Below, piece after piece: positions 38,001 to 47,160 of a DNA stretch of 64,000 nucleotides (positions within the stretch are counted from its first letter, which is position 1; the number at the start of each line of letters is the position of its first letter). A program made the translations under genes and the position numbers. The DNA lies in assembly GCF_001020565.1 (NCBI RefSeq), contig NZ_LDAS01000001.1:1521985-1585984 (forward strand), written 5' to 3'. This stretch comes from Maribacter thermophilus (GTDB lineage Bacteria > Bacteroidota > Bacteroidia > Flavobacteriales > Flavobacteriaceae). Under the pieces are notes generated by a model that did no database searches, was not told the origin of the DNA, and saw nothing but the letters and a program-made list of their open reading frames with translations.

Positions 38001-39063
38001 CCCTAGCACAAAATCAGAAAAAATTATCGCCTCCATATGGCAAGAATGTCTTGGTATAGATAAAATAAATGTTAATAGCGACTTTTTTGAACTCGGAGGA
38101 CATTCATTGATAGCCGTGAGGGTAATGACGCAACTAGAAAAAGAAACAGGCAATAGATTGCCGTTAGTTGCCTTGTTGAAAAACCCAACGGTTAAAAAAT
38201 TGGCAGCATATATGGATAGTGAATTCATTACTTGGGATTCATTGGTGCCATTAAAACCAGAAGGAAACAAACCTCCATTATATATAGTACACGGAGCTCA
38301 TCACAATGTTTTTATATTTAATGACCTGGCCAAGCAATTAGACGATGACCAACCCGTCTACGCACTTCAACCAAAAGGTCTTAACGGCGTTTCGGAACCA
38401 CATGACTCTATTGATGAAATGGCAGCACATTATGTCTCTGAGATTATAGCATCAAACCCTGAAGGACCTTATGCCCTCGCCGGATTTTCGTTAGGGGGAA
38501 TCGTAGCTTTTGAAATGGCCAGACAATTAAGGGAACAAGGCAAAGAAGTAAAAATATTAGCTCTCTTTGATAGCTACGTCTTTCCGTATTACTACTATAA
38601 AAACCCTTTCAAGAAAAAAGTTGTATCGTTCCTATATCTTTTAGGAAGGGTAACTTTTATCTTCTTGAATATGTTCAGTAGTGCGAAAAATTTTAAAAGA
38701 AGGGTTCAGTTGATAAAGCTCCATGTTTCCGGATTATTCCTACGAATGAAAATCGGTAAGGAAAAACAACATGAAATGCAACATAACCGTTCATTGAAAA
38801 TGGATACGATGCATAACCAAGCCACCGATCGTTACACGATTGTTCCACAAGATATGGTAGTGGACCTCTTTAGGGCCAAACAGGATATTTATTTCGCGCA
38901 TGATTATAATTTATTGGGGTGGAAAAATATAGCTAAAAAAGGCATACGTAAACATATGGTACCTGGTAACCATATTGATATGTTCTCGTCGCCTAACGTA
39001 GAAGTATTTGCAAATAGCCTACAAGACGTTTTGGACAATTATGATACAGAAAACAAAGAGTAG
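35086..39063 (+). CDS. Terminal NRPS module (C-A-PCP-TE)
   Basis: This 1325-residue protein starts with a condensation domain (about 20-430) carrying HHIICDGWS near residue 150. It resembles those following aminotransferase domains (the N-terminal QAEVWIACKLGGEDANRAYN segment). The adenylation domain (about 460-900) has YTSGSTGKPKG. Its pocket residues, read against GrsA, are D-I-L-Q-L-G-M-V-W plus the invariant Lys, close to the glycine code I recall for bacillibactin-type domains. A carrier (GGHSL, Ser near 1007) and a thioesterase (AGFSLGG, Ser near 1135) follow. It would join the beta-amino acyl chain from the previous protein to the second amino acid and release it. The gap to the upstream gene is only 73 bases. 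Confidence 0.92.
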   Translation: MQDIVAFNPFVGPAIEKIIPIVQAQAEVWIACKLGGEDANRAYNESVSLILKGHLNKAGLEDAIQKLVQRHEALRSTFSRDGRFMTVFEELPITPVYKDFSQLDEAEKNRSIKGYLSEDAHYIFDLVEGPLFKIGLLKLSELEHQLVLTAHHIICDGWSTGIMLEEIGSFYSAYTSGKTPDVPEPEMYSSYAEEEQEFIQSKDYIATEQYWLKQYEKSVPTVTLPTDFPRPQLRTFKSNRLDFAIDSDLVADLKKVGIKSGASFVVTLMAAFEVFLYRQTGQDDLVLGLPAAGQSLSGKTQLIGHCVNLLPLRTKIAANIPFNEYLKTRKIALFDAYEHQQFSFGQLLQKLAIARDPSRVPLVPIMFNIDMGMANAVSFDGLDYKLKSNPRAFEAFELFLNATGTEDELILEWAYNSALFSSSTIEQMMVSFKEVLHGIVANPSIEIGNIVKIDTKPYAELNNTVVSYPQLALHELLAEQAQNTPLKQAIKFGDSNISYENLEKQGHQLAHYFIEQGVAPGDYIAVSLPRSIELVVTLIAIMECGAAYLPLDPNYPSKRLEYMLEDSEAKYLITTKNLSSSLKSNSKTLLLEDIFKGLSKYPNASPNIKVDNSEVVYLLYTSGSTGKPKGVPVTHKNLVNFLFSMLQEPGIKETDKLLSITTISFDIAGLELFVPLLKGASLVLTDEETARDSRLLLEVMEDESITMMQATPTTWQMLLDAGWKKPLPIKALCGGEALPIVLAKNILERVDELWNMYGPTETTVWSAVKQISKSDDLITVGKPIANTQIYIVNEHNQLVEPGKTGELCIAGDGVAKGYWKRQDLTAEKFTKNPFESDLGPILYHTGDLAKLLPSGEVQCLGRIDQQIKIRGHRIELGEIEQALDSLDGVQSSVVLLNGDNLVANLIPAHIGDTSTEQINSWKETLREQLPPHMVPQQFNLVQEFPTTLNGKIDRKELLSLLSKKNTATSFVDPSTKSEKIIASIWQECLGIDKINVNSDFFELGGHSLIAVRVMTQLEKETGNRLPLVALLKNPTVKKLAAYMDSEFITWDSLVPLKPEGNKPPLYIVHGAHHNVFIFNDLAKQLDDDQPVYALQPKGLNGVSEPHDSIDEMAAHYVSEIIASNPEGPYALAGFSLGGIVAFEMARQLREQGKEVKILALFDSYVFPYYYYKNPFKKKVVSFLYLLGRVTFIFLNMFSSAKNFKRRVQLIKLHVSGLFLRMKIGKEKQHEMQHNRSLKMDTMHNQATDRYTIVPQDMVVDLFRAKQDIYFAHDYNLLGWKNIAKKGIRKHMVPGNHIDMFSSPNVEVFANSLQDVLDNYDTENKE

Positions 39064-39805
39064 GTTATTTTGCGGTACAGTAGAGACTCCTATTGATATT
39101 ACTACAACTATTTCTGAAAACAAATCTGAAATAAAGCTATTCAAAATAAAACTATCCGACTTTTACGATCGGAGCCCTGACCTGGAAATCTACCTAGATA
39201 AAGTAGAATTACAGCGTTCACAAAAGTACCATTTTAAAAAGGACAGGAATAGGTTTATTATATGCCGGTCATTCCTTAAACTCTTGTTGGCGGAATATAC
39301 CAAATTAGACATTTCACAGATACATATCGACATACACCAAAACAAAAAACCCTATCTCCGCTCCCATCCATCCGTATTTTTCAATGTTTCCCATACCAAT
39401 GATTATGGCTTAATTGCAATAGGAAACAATGCTGTAGGAATAGACGTAGAAAAAATAGATAGGGAAAACGACTTTACCGAAACCATACCTTATATATTTA
39501 ATAAAAATGAAGTTCTGGCACTAGAAAGTGCCACGGACAAGCAGAAGTTGTTCTATAAGTTTTGGACCCGCAAAGAAGCTATTGTAAAGGCAACCGGAAA
39601 AGGTATAGAGGACGATTTTAGACAAATTCCATCCTCCGAAGGGCACCACTTGGTTACATCTCAATTATTGGCGGATATTACCGATCTAACGGTTTTAAGT
39701 TTTGATATTAACGAAGAATATATTGGAGCTGTAGCATACGAAGGAAATCATGAAGATATCGTTTCCCTGCAGTTCTCACCACTTCCATCCATATCATCGT
39801 TTTAA
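39041..39805 (+). CDS. Sfp-type 4'-phosphopantetheinyl transferase
   Basis: This protein of about 254 residues transfers phosphopantetheine from CoA to the serine of carrier domains, switching on the preceding synthases. FNVSHTNDYGLIAIG, GIDVEKID (Mg-binding Asp/Glu) and FWTRKEAIVKATGKG (the W-x-x-K-E-A signature) are present in the standard order. The chosen ATG (39041) overlaps the NRPS stop by 23 bases, so the gene is translationally coupled to it. A longer reading from TTG at 39008 is less likely. Being coupled to the cluster marks it as a dedicated activator of the three carrier domains. Confidence 0.92.
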   Translation: MIQKTKSRLFCGTVETPIDITTTISENKSEIKLFKIKLSDFYDRSPDLEIYLDKVELQRSQKYHFKKDRNRFIICRSFLKLLLAEYTKLDISQIHIDIHQNKKPYLRSHPSVFFNVSHTNDYGLIAIGNNAVGIDVEKIDRENDFTETIPYIFNKNEVLALESATDKQKLFYKFWTRKEAIVKATGKGIEDDFRQIPSSEGHHLVTSQLLADITDLTVLSFDINEEYIGAVAYEGNHEDIVSLQFSPLPSISSF

Positions 39806-39883
39806 TTAAATGCGATTGTCATACTTAACCATTACATAGTAAGCTACTGGCTACCATACAACTTTGGAGTTTCTTAAAAAATA

Positions 39884-40672
39884 TTATTTGGAATCAAATT
39901 GCATCTCTATTCTTTTAAAGAATTGGAGCGTGTTTTTAACCCAATATATCTTTAACATCCTATTAACCATCTTTACCCCTAGAATAAGTTTTATTCTCCT
40001 TCTTAACTTAGAAAAATAAGGTAACCAAGAACTATTAAAATGGTGAATAGCATAGGTATTCTTTGTAGTGTGTATTTTTCCGGTTTCAACATCTTTAGGA
40101 CTAAAGTACTCACATGGAAACAAATAAAACTTGCTCTCATCATTAATTAACCGATCCACCATACCTACCTCCTCTTTTGTCATTGGCACAATCTGTCTTA
40201 TCTTCTGTAGTTGTAACTTCATAATAGTAGGCATTATCACTATATCCATACTACCATCCTCTTTAACAAAGGATCTGTTGTCATAATACTTTAGACAATG
40301 TGCCAACCATTCGGAATTTTTCTCGGCCCCAAATACGGCCGCCTCGATGATATTGGCATACTCCAGTCCGACAAAATAGGGCAAGTGTAACAGGTTATCA
40401 AATTTCTTAAGAAGTTGGACATCTGTATCTAGATAAATGCCTCCATATTTAAGCACTGCATACAACCTAACTATATCGCATGCGAAGGCATATTTTTTCT
40501 TTTCGAAAGCTTCTTTTGCAAATGGCCATTCTTCCAAATTAAAACGTTCCGTATCCCAAAGCATGAATTCATAATCAGGTAACAGCGATTTCCAAGATGC
40601 TATATTTCTTTTTATGTCTAGTGGAAATTCCTCACCACTAAGCCAACAATAATGAATGATTTTAGGTATCAT
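39884..40672 (-). CDS. GT32-family glycosyltransferase
   Basis: This 262-residue protein matches the OCH1/capsular GT32 family with a DXD sugar-binding motif. The start IPKIIHYCWLSG and the core FACDIVRLYAVLKYGGIYLDTDV (about residues 78-100, Asp-x-Asp at the end) are diagnostic of the fold. NIIEAAVFGAEK follows as in many capsule enzymes. There is no signal peptide. It is convergent with the phosphopantetheinyl transferase gene and shares no operon with it. It could add a sugar to a polysaccharide or to the product of the neighbouring cluster; nothing in the sequence distinguishes these. Confidence 0.85.
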   Translation of the reverse strand: MIPKIIHYCWLSGEEFPLDIKRNIASWKSLLPDYEFMLWDTERFNLEEWPFAKEAFEKKKYAFACDIVRLYAVLKYGGIYLDTDVQLLKKFDNLLHLPYFVGLEYANIIEAAVFGAEKNSEWLAHCLKYYDNRSFVKEDGSMDIVIMPTIMKLQLQKIRQIVPMTKEEVGMVDRLINDESKFYLFPCEYFSPKDVETGKIHTTKNTYAIHHFNSSWLPYFSKLRRRIKLILGVKMVNRMLKIYWVKNTLQFFKRIEMQFDSK

Positions 40673-40998
40673 ACATAAATTTTTTTATTGCACTATCGTT
40701 AAACTCGGGGGGGACTATGAAATTACCGTTTATAAAGCCATTTATTTAAAATAAACGTTCAACCAATGCTTTTATAAGATGAACTATAGATTCTTTATTC
40801 AACACAGTAAAACACACTACCATTTTAAAAATAAACATATTAAAATACTGTATTTCAACTAATTATATTTCCTACAAAAGAGAAAGAAAAAACACGTACC
40901 ATAATCCCTATCTAACTTGAAATAGGACACCTTGCAACAAAAAAAGGCCGTTCAATATACTTGAACGGCCTTTTGAAGAAATTATAATTTATATGAAC
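40673..40998. other. Intergenic region between two - strand genes
   Basis: This 326-base AT-rich stretch contains the terminator of the giant protein encoded at 40999-46947 and the upstream region of the GT32 gene. No perfect -7 box on the - strand, RNA gene or small open frame was recognised. Confidence 0.4.
40942..40974 (-). terminator. Intrinsic terminator of the giant - strand gene
   Basis: A perfect 14-bp stem (40942-40955 with 40961-40974) with a TATAC loop lies 25 bases past the stop codon. On the - strand it is followed by a T-run (the A-run at 40939-40946 on the + strand). Confidence 0.88.
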
Positions 40999-43900
40999 CT
41001 ATTGAATAATTAAACGTTTTGAATCTGGCTCATTGTTTTTGTACAATAACGTTACAACATACACTTCTTTCCTATAAAGACCTGTTGGTATTCGCAATCT
41101 ATCGCCTTGCAGCACTTCATCGACCATAAATTGTCTAATAAGCCTACCAGCGCTATCATGGATCATAACACCTATTATTTCATCCATATCAAAGTTATCT
41201 TTCATGATAACCTCTACATATTCGGTAGAAGGATTAGGTGCCAATATAAATTCAAAAGAGGGCTGTTCTAAAGTAACATTTTCTTCTGTTACTGTTATAG
41301 CTACGCTTGCTGTCGATTGTAACCCTGCATCATCCGTAACGGTTAAAATCACATCATAAGTGCCAATTACATCGAAGGTGTGTTCTGGATTGGCATCAGA
41401 AGACGTTACACCGTCTCCAAAATCCCAATTATATGAAACAATGCCTACATCGTCTGTAGATTGATCACCGGTAAAGGTCACCAACAACGGTGCCTCACCT
41501 TCGGTGACATCTGCACTAACTATGGCTATAGGTGCTTCATTATCTACAACAGTTATTGTAATAGAGTCACTATCCATTAACCCTGCACTATCGGTAACGG
41601 TAAGTACTACCTCATAGACACCTGGCTGTGTATACGTATGTGCGGGACTGTCCCCTGAATCACTTGTACCATCTCCAAAATCCCATGAATATGTAACTAT
41701 ACCAACATCATCTGTAGATTGGTCTCCATTGAAAATAATTTCTACCGGTGCCACCCCACTCTGAATATTTGCATCGGCTACCGCCACAGGCGCTTCATTA
41801 ACATCCACTACCGTAATTGTAGTAGTTGCGGTATCTTCTAAACCTCCTTCATCTGTAACGATAAGTACCACTTCATAGACACCTGGTGTTGTAAAAGTAT
41901 GGGTAGGGCTTTGTTCTGTTGAACTGGCTCCATCGCCAAAATCCCACAAATACGATACAATACCCACATCGTCTGTAGACGAACTACCATCAAAATTGAC
42001 CTCTACCGGAGCTTCTCCTCCCGTATTGTCCGCTATTATGCTAGCATAAGGTGCACCATTCACCGTAATGGTCAATGTAGAAGTATCCGACAGTCCACCT
42101 GCATCGGTAACCGTTAATTCAACCTCATATTCTCCTGGATTGTTAAAGGTGTGTGAAGGGTTGATTTCCGAAGAAGTATTACCATCTCCAAAATTCCACA
42201 AATAACCTATGATACCGTTATCATCCGATGATTGATCTCCTGTAAAATTCACCAATAAAGGTGTATTTCCACTAGTAATATCTGAACTGGCTACAGATTC
42301 CGGTGTACCGTTCACTGTAATCAATATAGCATCACTAGTATCGGTATAACCGTCACCATCGGTAACCGTTAATGTAACCGCATAGGGTCCACCTGTAGTA
42401 AAGTCATACTGAGGGTTCACCTCTGTTGAGGAATCTCCATTACCAAAATCCCAGAGGTAACCTACAATATCATTTTTATCATCAGTAGAGGCACTACCCG
42501 TAAATTGTACGGTCAATGGCTCATTTCCGCTAATAATATCGGCACTGGCCACGGCCTCAGGTTCAAACCCTGTTGGTAAGAATTGCCATTTATATAGATC
42601 ACTACCATCATCTGCATCTACAATTACATTGCCATCTGGTTCTACCGTTAAATAATAGCCGCCAGGGAAGACACTGATAATATAATAACTACCATCACCT
42701 GCCTCTACTACATCCCATAACTGGGCATCATTAAAATTACCTGTGTACATCCATACATTGGCTCCTGCATTCTGATTTCCCCCTTCTATATCCAATACTA
42801 AATTGTCATGGATAGCCTTAATACTATAGAATCCATTTCCATCGGGTACCAGTTCAAAATGTTGATAGCTAGATGCATCATACACGTCTGTAACAAAGTT
42901 GGTATCTCTTGTAAGTCCACCATTCTCTGGCATAATACTTAGGGTGTTGCCAACATTTCGTAATCTATAGATTCCTGGTGGCGGTGCCCCATTGTCACCT
43001 CCATCATTATCATAATTGGTTCCTTTTATGTCGTCTCCCAATCCTATACCGTAATTAGTATCGGTGACAGGTGCTATAACCGAAACTTCTATGACTACCT
43101 CTTGGGCTCCATCCATATCTGCATCATCTACACCTGTAACCGTAACGGTCTGAGGTACATCCCAATTTGTTTGGTCAAAACTCAATTGCGTTGGTGATAA
43201 GGTCACCTCATCTGCACCTGATGTAGCAGACACCCCAACTGTTACCGCAGCCGTAGGAGCTTCTGTAAGTACTACCGTAAAGGTATCGGTATCACCATCT
43301 TCATCGGTATAGACTCCGTCCTTATTTATAACTAACCCGTAGTTTGACGAAGGATCTACTTCATCAAATCTCCATTTAAATATATCATCGCCATTCTCTA
43401 CATCGACAATAACATTTCCATTTGGTTCTATACTTAAATAGTGTCCTGCCAATTCACTAACAATAAAATAGGTACCATCTCCTGCATCTTCTATACTCCA
43501 TAATTGAGCCGGAGTTCCGTTAGCCGTATATTGCCAAATGTTCGTACCTGGGTCTGAACTTCCCAACTCTACGTCCAAGGCTCTTCCACTGTGTACCGCA
43601 ATAAGGGAGTATAGTCCATTATCTTCGTACACCAATTCAAATTGCTCATGTGATTGACCTTGGTATAACCCTTGTTCTATATTTGCCATATTATCGGTCT
43701 CGGCATTAGCAACTTCTATGGACAAGCCATTACTTTCATTAATAATTCTGTAAATACCCGGCGCAGGTGGAGCGCCTTCTCCTCCATCGTTATCTTCATT
43801 GTAACCACCAAACACCTCTACAAAACCGGCATAGGCACTATCACTACGAGGGCCATCAACGGCAATCTCAATATCATAATATTGAACTCCGTCCACATCT

Positions 43901-46900
43901 GCATCATCTACTCCCGTGACCGTAACTGTTTGTGGAACATTCCAATTTGCGGGCGTAAAGGTCAGTTCTGTATCGGAAAGTGTAAATTCATCTGTAGCTC
44001 CCGTACCAGTAATCAGTAAGACAACATCTTCTGATGGCGCCGATTTTAAAGCAACATCAAATTCATCGGTAGTACCATCTTCAGAGGTTATAAGTATGTC
44101 ATCCAATATATCTATACCTATAGTAAAAGGTGCACTCGTTGGCATAAATTCCCATCGTATACTATCGTCCAATGGATTTTCTACCACCAATACGTTTCCG
44201 GTATCGTCTTGTCCCAAATAATAACCCGACAATGTACTTATAATATTAAATGTACCATCTTCTGCATCCACTATTTCCCAAGTCTGTGCAGGTGTACCGT
44301 TTCCACGATACTGCCACACATTGGTATTTGGCCCTAGGCCTCCCTCTTGCACATCAAGATACCTGTTTGTACTATTCATCGCTCTTAGGTAATAATATCC
44401 GTCAGGTGCCGCTTGCAGTTCAAAATGTTGTTCTGGCAACCCTTCGTAACCTCCACTGACAACATTGGCTCTTTCCGCGACGCTTCCCTCAAAAATTTGT
44501 AGGGTCTCGTTACTACCTCTATTTACAATTCTATAATTTCCGGCAGCAGGCGGTTCGGCCAACGGTTGCAATTGATTTATCCAATCCATTATCAATTGTG
44601 CACCTTCCGTATCTACTTGCCCTTTGGCCAATGGTGGCATCATTACACCTGGGGTAGTACTCTGTACTCTATGGTATAACTGTGATTTTGATGCGTCTCC
44701 AGGGTATACAATACGCTCATCCGGGCCTAAGCCAACGGACTCGTTCATGCCTGCAGTTAAAAGACCCGTTTGTGCCAAGGTATTGAACAATCTAAGATCA
44801 AAATCCCCACGATTTCCAGTAGCAGGCTGGTGACAATAAGCACAGTTATTATCTAAATAAGTACGAGCCTTTTCATCTATCGTTCCTTCTACATCATTCA
44901 TGGCGACATGTGTCAAATAATTTGGGGTATCGGTATCTGTAATGTTCTCGTTTAAAATACCCAAAGCACTTAATGTCACCAATTGATTTGCTTCCGTACC
45001 ACTAGGGTCGTGTGTAGAGTAATCAAAATCTCTATTTAAAGAACGAGTACGAGGCCCTAATGTTCCTCCTAAAGCCGGATTATGACACGTAACACAATCT
45101 GAATTGGAAGGATACAACCACTCTACATAACGTTTACCACCACCCGCAGCTGCAACCTCTATATCAGCTGTTTCGCCTACGGACATGTCCACTAAATCAG
45201 CGTCGCTTTCGTCAGGTCGCCATTTATAGGTTAGAAAATAGAAGTTGCCATCAGCTCCCTTAATTGAAAAACGCGTCTCTATTTTCTTTGTAATCGTGGG
45301 ATCATTATCATCGACCGGGTAATCAAAATGTTTTACAAGAATAGAGCCTACAGGAAATTCCCAATCGCCGTTTTCCGAAAACTGAATTTGTTCCGCAGGT
45401 GTATCGTGCGTACCATCATTGGGTATGGCCATCCATCGTGTTTTGTATGCTCCATCGGACCAGAATGGGTCTACCATCGTATAAGGGATAAAACCTTCTC
45501 TAACCGTAAGGCTATTTAAATCTGTAAAGACCCCTGTGTCCGAAAGTTTCTCTGGGGCAGCCTCCAAGCTTATAGGGTCTGCTAAGCGATATAGTTTAAC
45601 ACCGTTTCCTTGACTTAAAATATAAAGTTCTCCTTGATAATCTTGTCCAAAAGATACCGGTGCATAGGGTGTAAAGTTACCTAACACCTGTTTTTCACCT
45701 GTCCCTGTATTCACTTGCCAAATCGTCTTTTTAGCATAATCGGCACAAATATATTTGCCTTGCAAACTAGGCATATCGGAACCATTATATACATAACCAC
45801 CAATAATAGAACTGGCTTCCGTTCTTTGAAAATCTAACAAAGGTTGCTCATGGGGCATATTGTTGTACAACTCTGTCATACCACATCTTGCAGTGGGGCC
45901 TAAATTACCTTCATACATAGGCCAACCATAATTTTTACCTTTAGACAGTACATTGATCTCTTCACGAGTACTCTCCCCTACTTCACCAATATAAAAAGTG
46001 CCTGTAGCCCTATCTTTCGTCATTCTATGCGGGTTACGATGCCCCAAAGAGTAATACTCTTCAAAGTTATCTCCGTTAAGGCTCGGAAAAGGATTGTCGT
46101 CAGGAATATAATAATACCGACCCGAAAACTCATCTGGATCACCTGCCCCAGGATCAGAGAGTGTTCTTATCGGCTCATGACTCTTCGTTGGATCCATATC
46201 CACATCGATCCTCAACACACCACCATCTAAATTCTCTGCAATATCCTGGGCATTTATATAAGCAGCTTGATCACCGGTAGATAGGTATAAAAACCCGTCA
46301 TCGCCAAATTCCATACCACCACCACGGTGCGTAGTATTGTACATTCTTCTCTTTATCATGGTAACCCTTGAGTTGTCCACATACTCTAAATTGGTCGGAT
46401 CCACCTCAAAACGTTCTAAATAAAGATAATTACCCTGAAAGTTTTCAACTCCACAAGAAAACCCTAAAGGACCATCCAATTCGTTATTTCCTGAATCGCT
46501 TGTATAGTATACAAAAAAGTAATTTTTACCTGTCGTTCCAAAATCGGGGTGTATGGCCAGTCCAAGAAAACCCCCATCCCACACAACACCTACTTCCGCA
46601 GAAAGGTCTATCACTAAATTTTTATCTGTAGTATTATCATCATTGGGAAACCAATACACCTTACCGTCCCTTTGCCCCACTACAATATTATTTTGCCCCG
46701 GCACAACATTAAAGTTCAAGGGAGTATCAAAATCCAAATTCGGAAACGCCACTTCATAAGGATCAGTAGCCGTTCCTGCTGGTGAAAAAGCAGTATCCGT
46801 AAAAGAATCAAAAGGTTCTGCTTCCGTTAATCCGGGACCAAAGAACATTGGACCAAAACCCATAATCAATGCCGCTGAACCGATAATACTCGAGGTAAGC

Positions 46901-46947
46901 AATAGATTCTTAAACGATTTTGCCTTAGTTGCGTAATTTTTATTCAT
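40999..46947 (-). CDS. Giant T9SS-exported quinoprotein dehydrogenase-diheme cytochrome c with lectin and PKD domains
   Basis: This intact 1982-residue protein is the paralogue of the split one at 20745. An N-terminal export segment precedes a soluble-GDH-like propeller (about 50-450) with TTHRGGGMEFG and GHRNPHRMTKDR. The diheme cytochrome domain has CVTCH and CAYCH plus MMPP. Three ricin-type domains (each with a Q-x-W-like turn and YYL repeats) alternate with two Calx-beta-like domains. Five PKD domains (WDFGDG repeats) follow, and a type A T9SS sorting domain closes it (ILAPNPSTEYVEV to the end). It probably oxidises sugars or aldoses at the cell surface, passing electrons to its own hemes; this comes from the domain families, and the substrate is unknown. 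Confidence 0.92.
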   Translation of the reverse strand: MNKNYATKAKSFKNLLLTSSIIGSAALIMGFGPMFFGPGLTEAEPFDSFTDTAFSPAGTATDPYEVAFPNLDFDTPLNFNVVPGQNNIVVGQRDGKVYWFPNDDNTTDKNLVIDLSAEVGVVWDGGFLGLAIHPDFGTTGKNYFFVYYTSDSGNNELDGPLGFSCGVENFQGNYLYLERFEVDPTNLEYVDNSRVTMIKRRMYNTTHRGGGMEFGDDGFLYLSTGDQAAYINAQDIAENLDGGVLRIDVDMDPTKSHEPIRTLSDPGAGDPDEFSGRYYYIPDDNPFPSLNGDNFEEYYSLGHRNPHRMTKDRATGTFYIGEVGESTREEINVLSKGKNYGWPMYEGNLGPTARCGMTELYNNMPHEQPLLDFQRTEASSIIGGYVYNGSDMPSLQGKYICADYAKKTIWQVNTGTGEKQVLGNFTPYAPVSFGQDYQGELYILSQGNGVKLYRLADPISLEAAPEKLSDTGVFTDLNSLTVREGFIPYTMVDPFWSDGAYKTRWMAIPNDGTHDTPAEQIQFSENGDWEFPVGSILVKHFDYPVDDNDPTITKKIETRFSIKGADGNFYFLTYKWRPDESDADLVDMSVGETADIEVAAAGGGKRYVEWLYPSNSDCVTCHNPALGGTLGPRTRSLNRDFDYSTHDPSGTEANQLVTLSALGILNENITDTDTPNYLTHVAMNDVEGTIDEKARTYLDNNCAYCHQPATGNRGDFDLRLFNTLAQTGLLTAGMNESVGLGPDERIVYPGDASKSQLYHRVQSTTPGVMMPPLAKGQVDTEGAQLIMDWINQLQPLAEPPAAGNYRIVNRGSNETLQIFEGSVAERANVVSGGYEGLPEQHFELQAAPDGYYYLRAMNSTNRYLDVQEGGLGPNTNVWQYRGNGTPAQTWEIVDAEDGTFNIISTLSGYYLGQDDTGNVLVVENPLDDSIRWEFMPTSAPFTIGIDILDDILITSEDGTTDEFDVALKSAPSEDVVLLITGTGATDEFTLSDTELTFTPANWNVPQTVTVTGVDDADVDGVQYYDIEIAVDGPRSDSAYAGFVEVFGGYNEDNDGGEGAPPAPGIYRIINESNGLSIEVANAETDNMANIEQGLYQGQSHEQFELVYEDNGLYSLIAVHSGRALDVELGSSDPGTNIWQYTANGTPAQLWSIEDAGDGTYFIVSELAGHYLSIEPNGNVIVDVENGDDIFKWRFDEVDPSSNYGLVINKDGVYTDEDGDTDTFTVVLTEAPTAAVTVGVSATSGADEVTLSPTQLSFDQTNWDVPQTVTVTGVDDADMDGAQEVVIEVSVIAPVTDTNYGIGLGDDIKGTNYDNDGGDNGAPPPGIYRLRNVGNTLSIMPENGGLTRDTNFVTDVYDASSYQHFELVPDGNGFYSIKAIHDNLVLDIEGGNQNAGANVWMYTGNFNDAQLWDVVEAGDGSYYIISVFPGGYYLTVEPDGNVIVDADDGSDLYKWQFLPTGFEPEAVASADIISGNEPLTVQFTGSASTDDKNDIVGYLWDFGNGDSSTEVNPQYDFTTGGPYAVTLTVTDGDGYTDTSDAILITVNGTPESVASSDITSGNTPLLVNFTGDQSSDDNGIIGYLWNFGDGNTSSEINPSHTFNNPGEYEVELTVTDAGGLSDTSTLTITVNGAPYASIIADNTGGEAPVEVNFDGSSSTDDVGIVSYLWDFGDGASSTEQSPTHTFTTPGVYEVVLIVTDEGGLEDTATTTITVVDVNEAPVAVADANIQSGVAPVEIIFNGDQSTDDVGIVTYSWDFGDGTSDSGDSPAHTYTQPGVYEVVLTVTDSAGLMDSDSITITVVDNEAPIAIVSADVTEGEAPLLVTFTGDQSTDDVGIVSYNWDFGDGVTSSDANPEHTFDVIGTYDVILTVTDDAGLQSTASVAITVTEENVTLEQPSFEFILAPNPSTEYVEVIMKDNFDMDEIIGVMIHDSAGRLIRQFMVDEVLQGDRLRIPTGLYRKEVYVVTLLYKNNEPDSKRLIIQ

Positions 46948-47059
46948 AATCTTTTATAATGTGCAGTGCGCAATTTGTACTACAAAAAAAAACCTTTATG
47001 ACTAAGCGACAGATTAATATCGTTCAAAAGTCATATAAACACGTTTATTTTACGAGGTC

Positions 47060-47067
47060 CAAATTTA
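47060..47067 (-). promoter_or_regulatory. Candidate -7 box for the giant - strand gene
   Basis: On the - strand this reads TAAATTTG, matching TAnnTTTG exactly, 113 bases upstream of the ATG at 46947. A clear TTG -33 element is not visible at the usual spacing, so the site is only a candidate. Confidence 0.4.
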
Positions 47068-47160
47068 CTTTATCCATGAAGTAAACAGAAACCCTGTTAG
47101 TATAAAAAAAACTACTTATCAACAATATTATCAAATAGGATGCGTTTTGAAATTGGAAAT

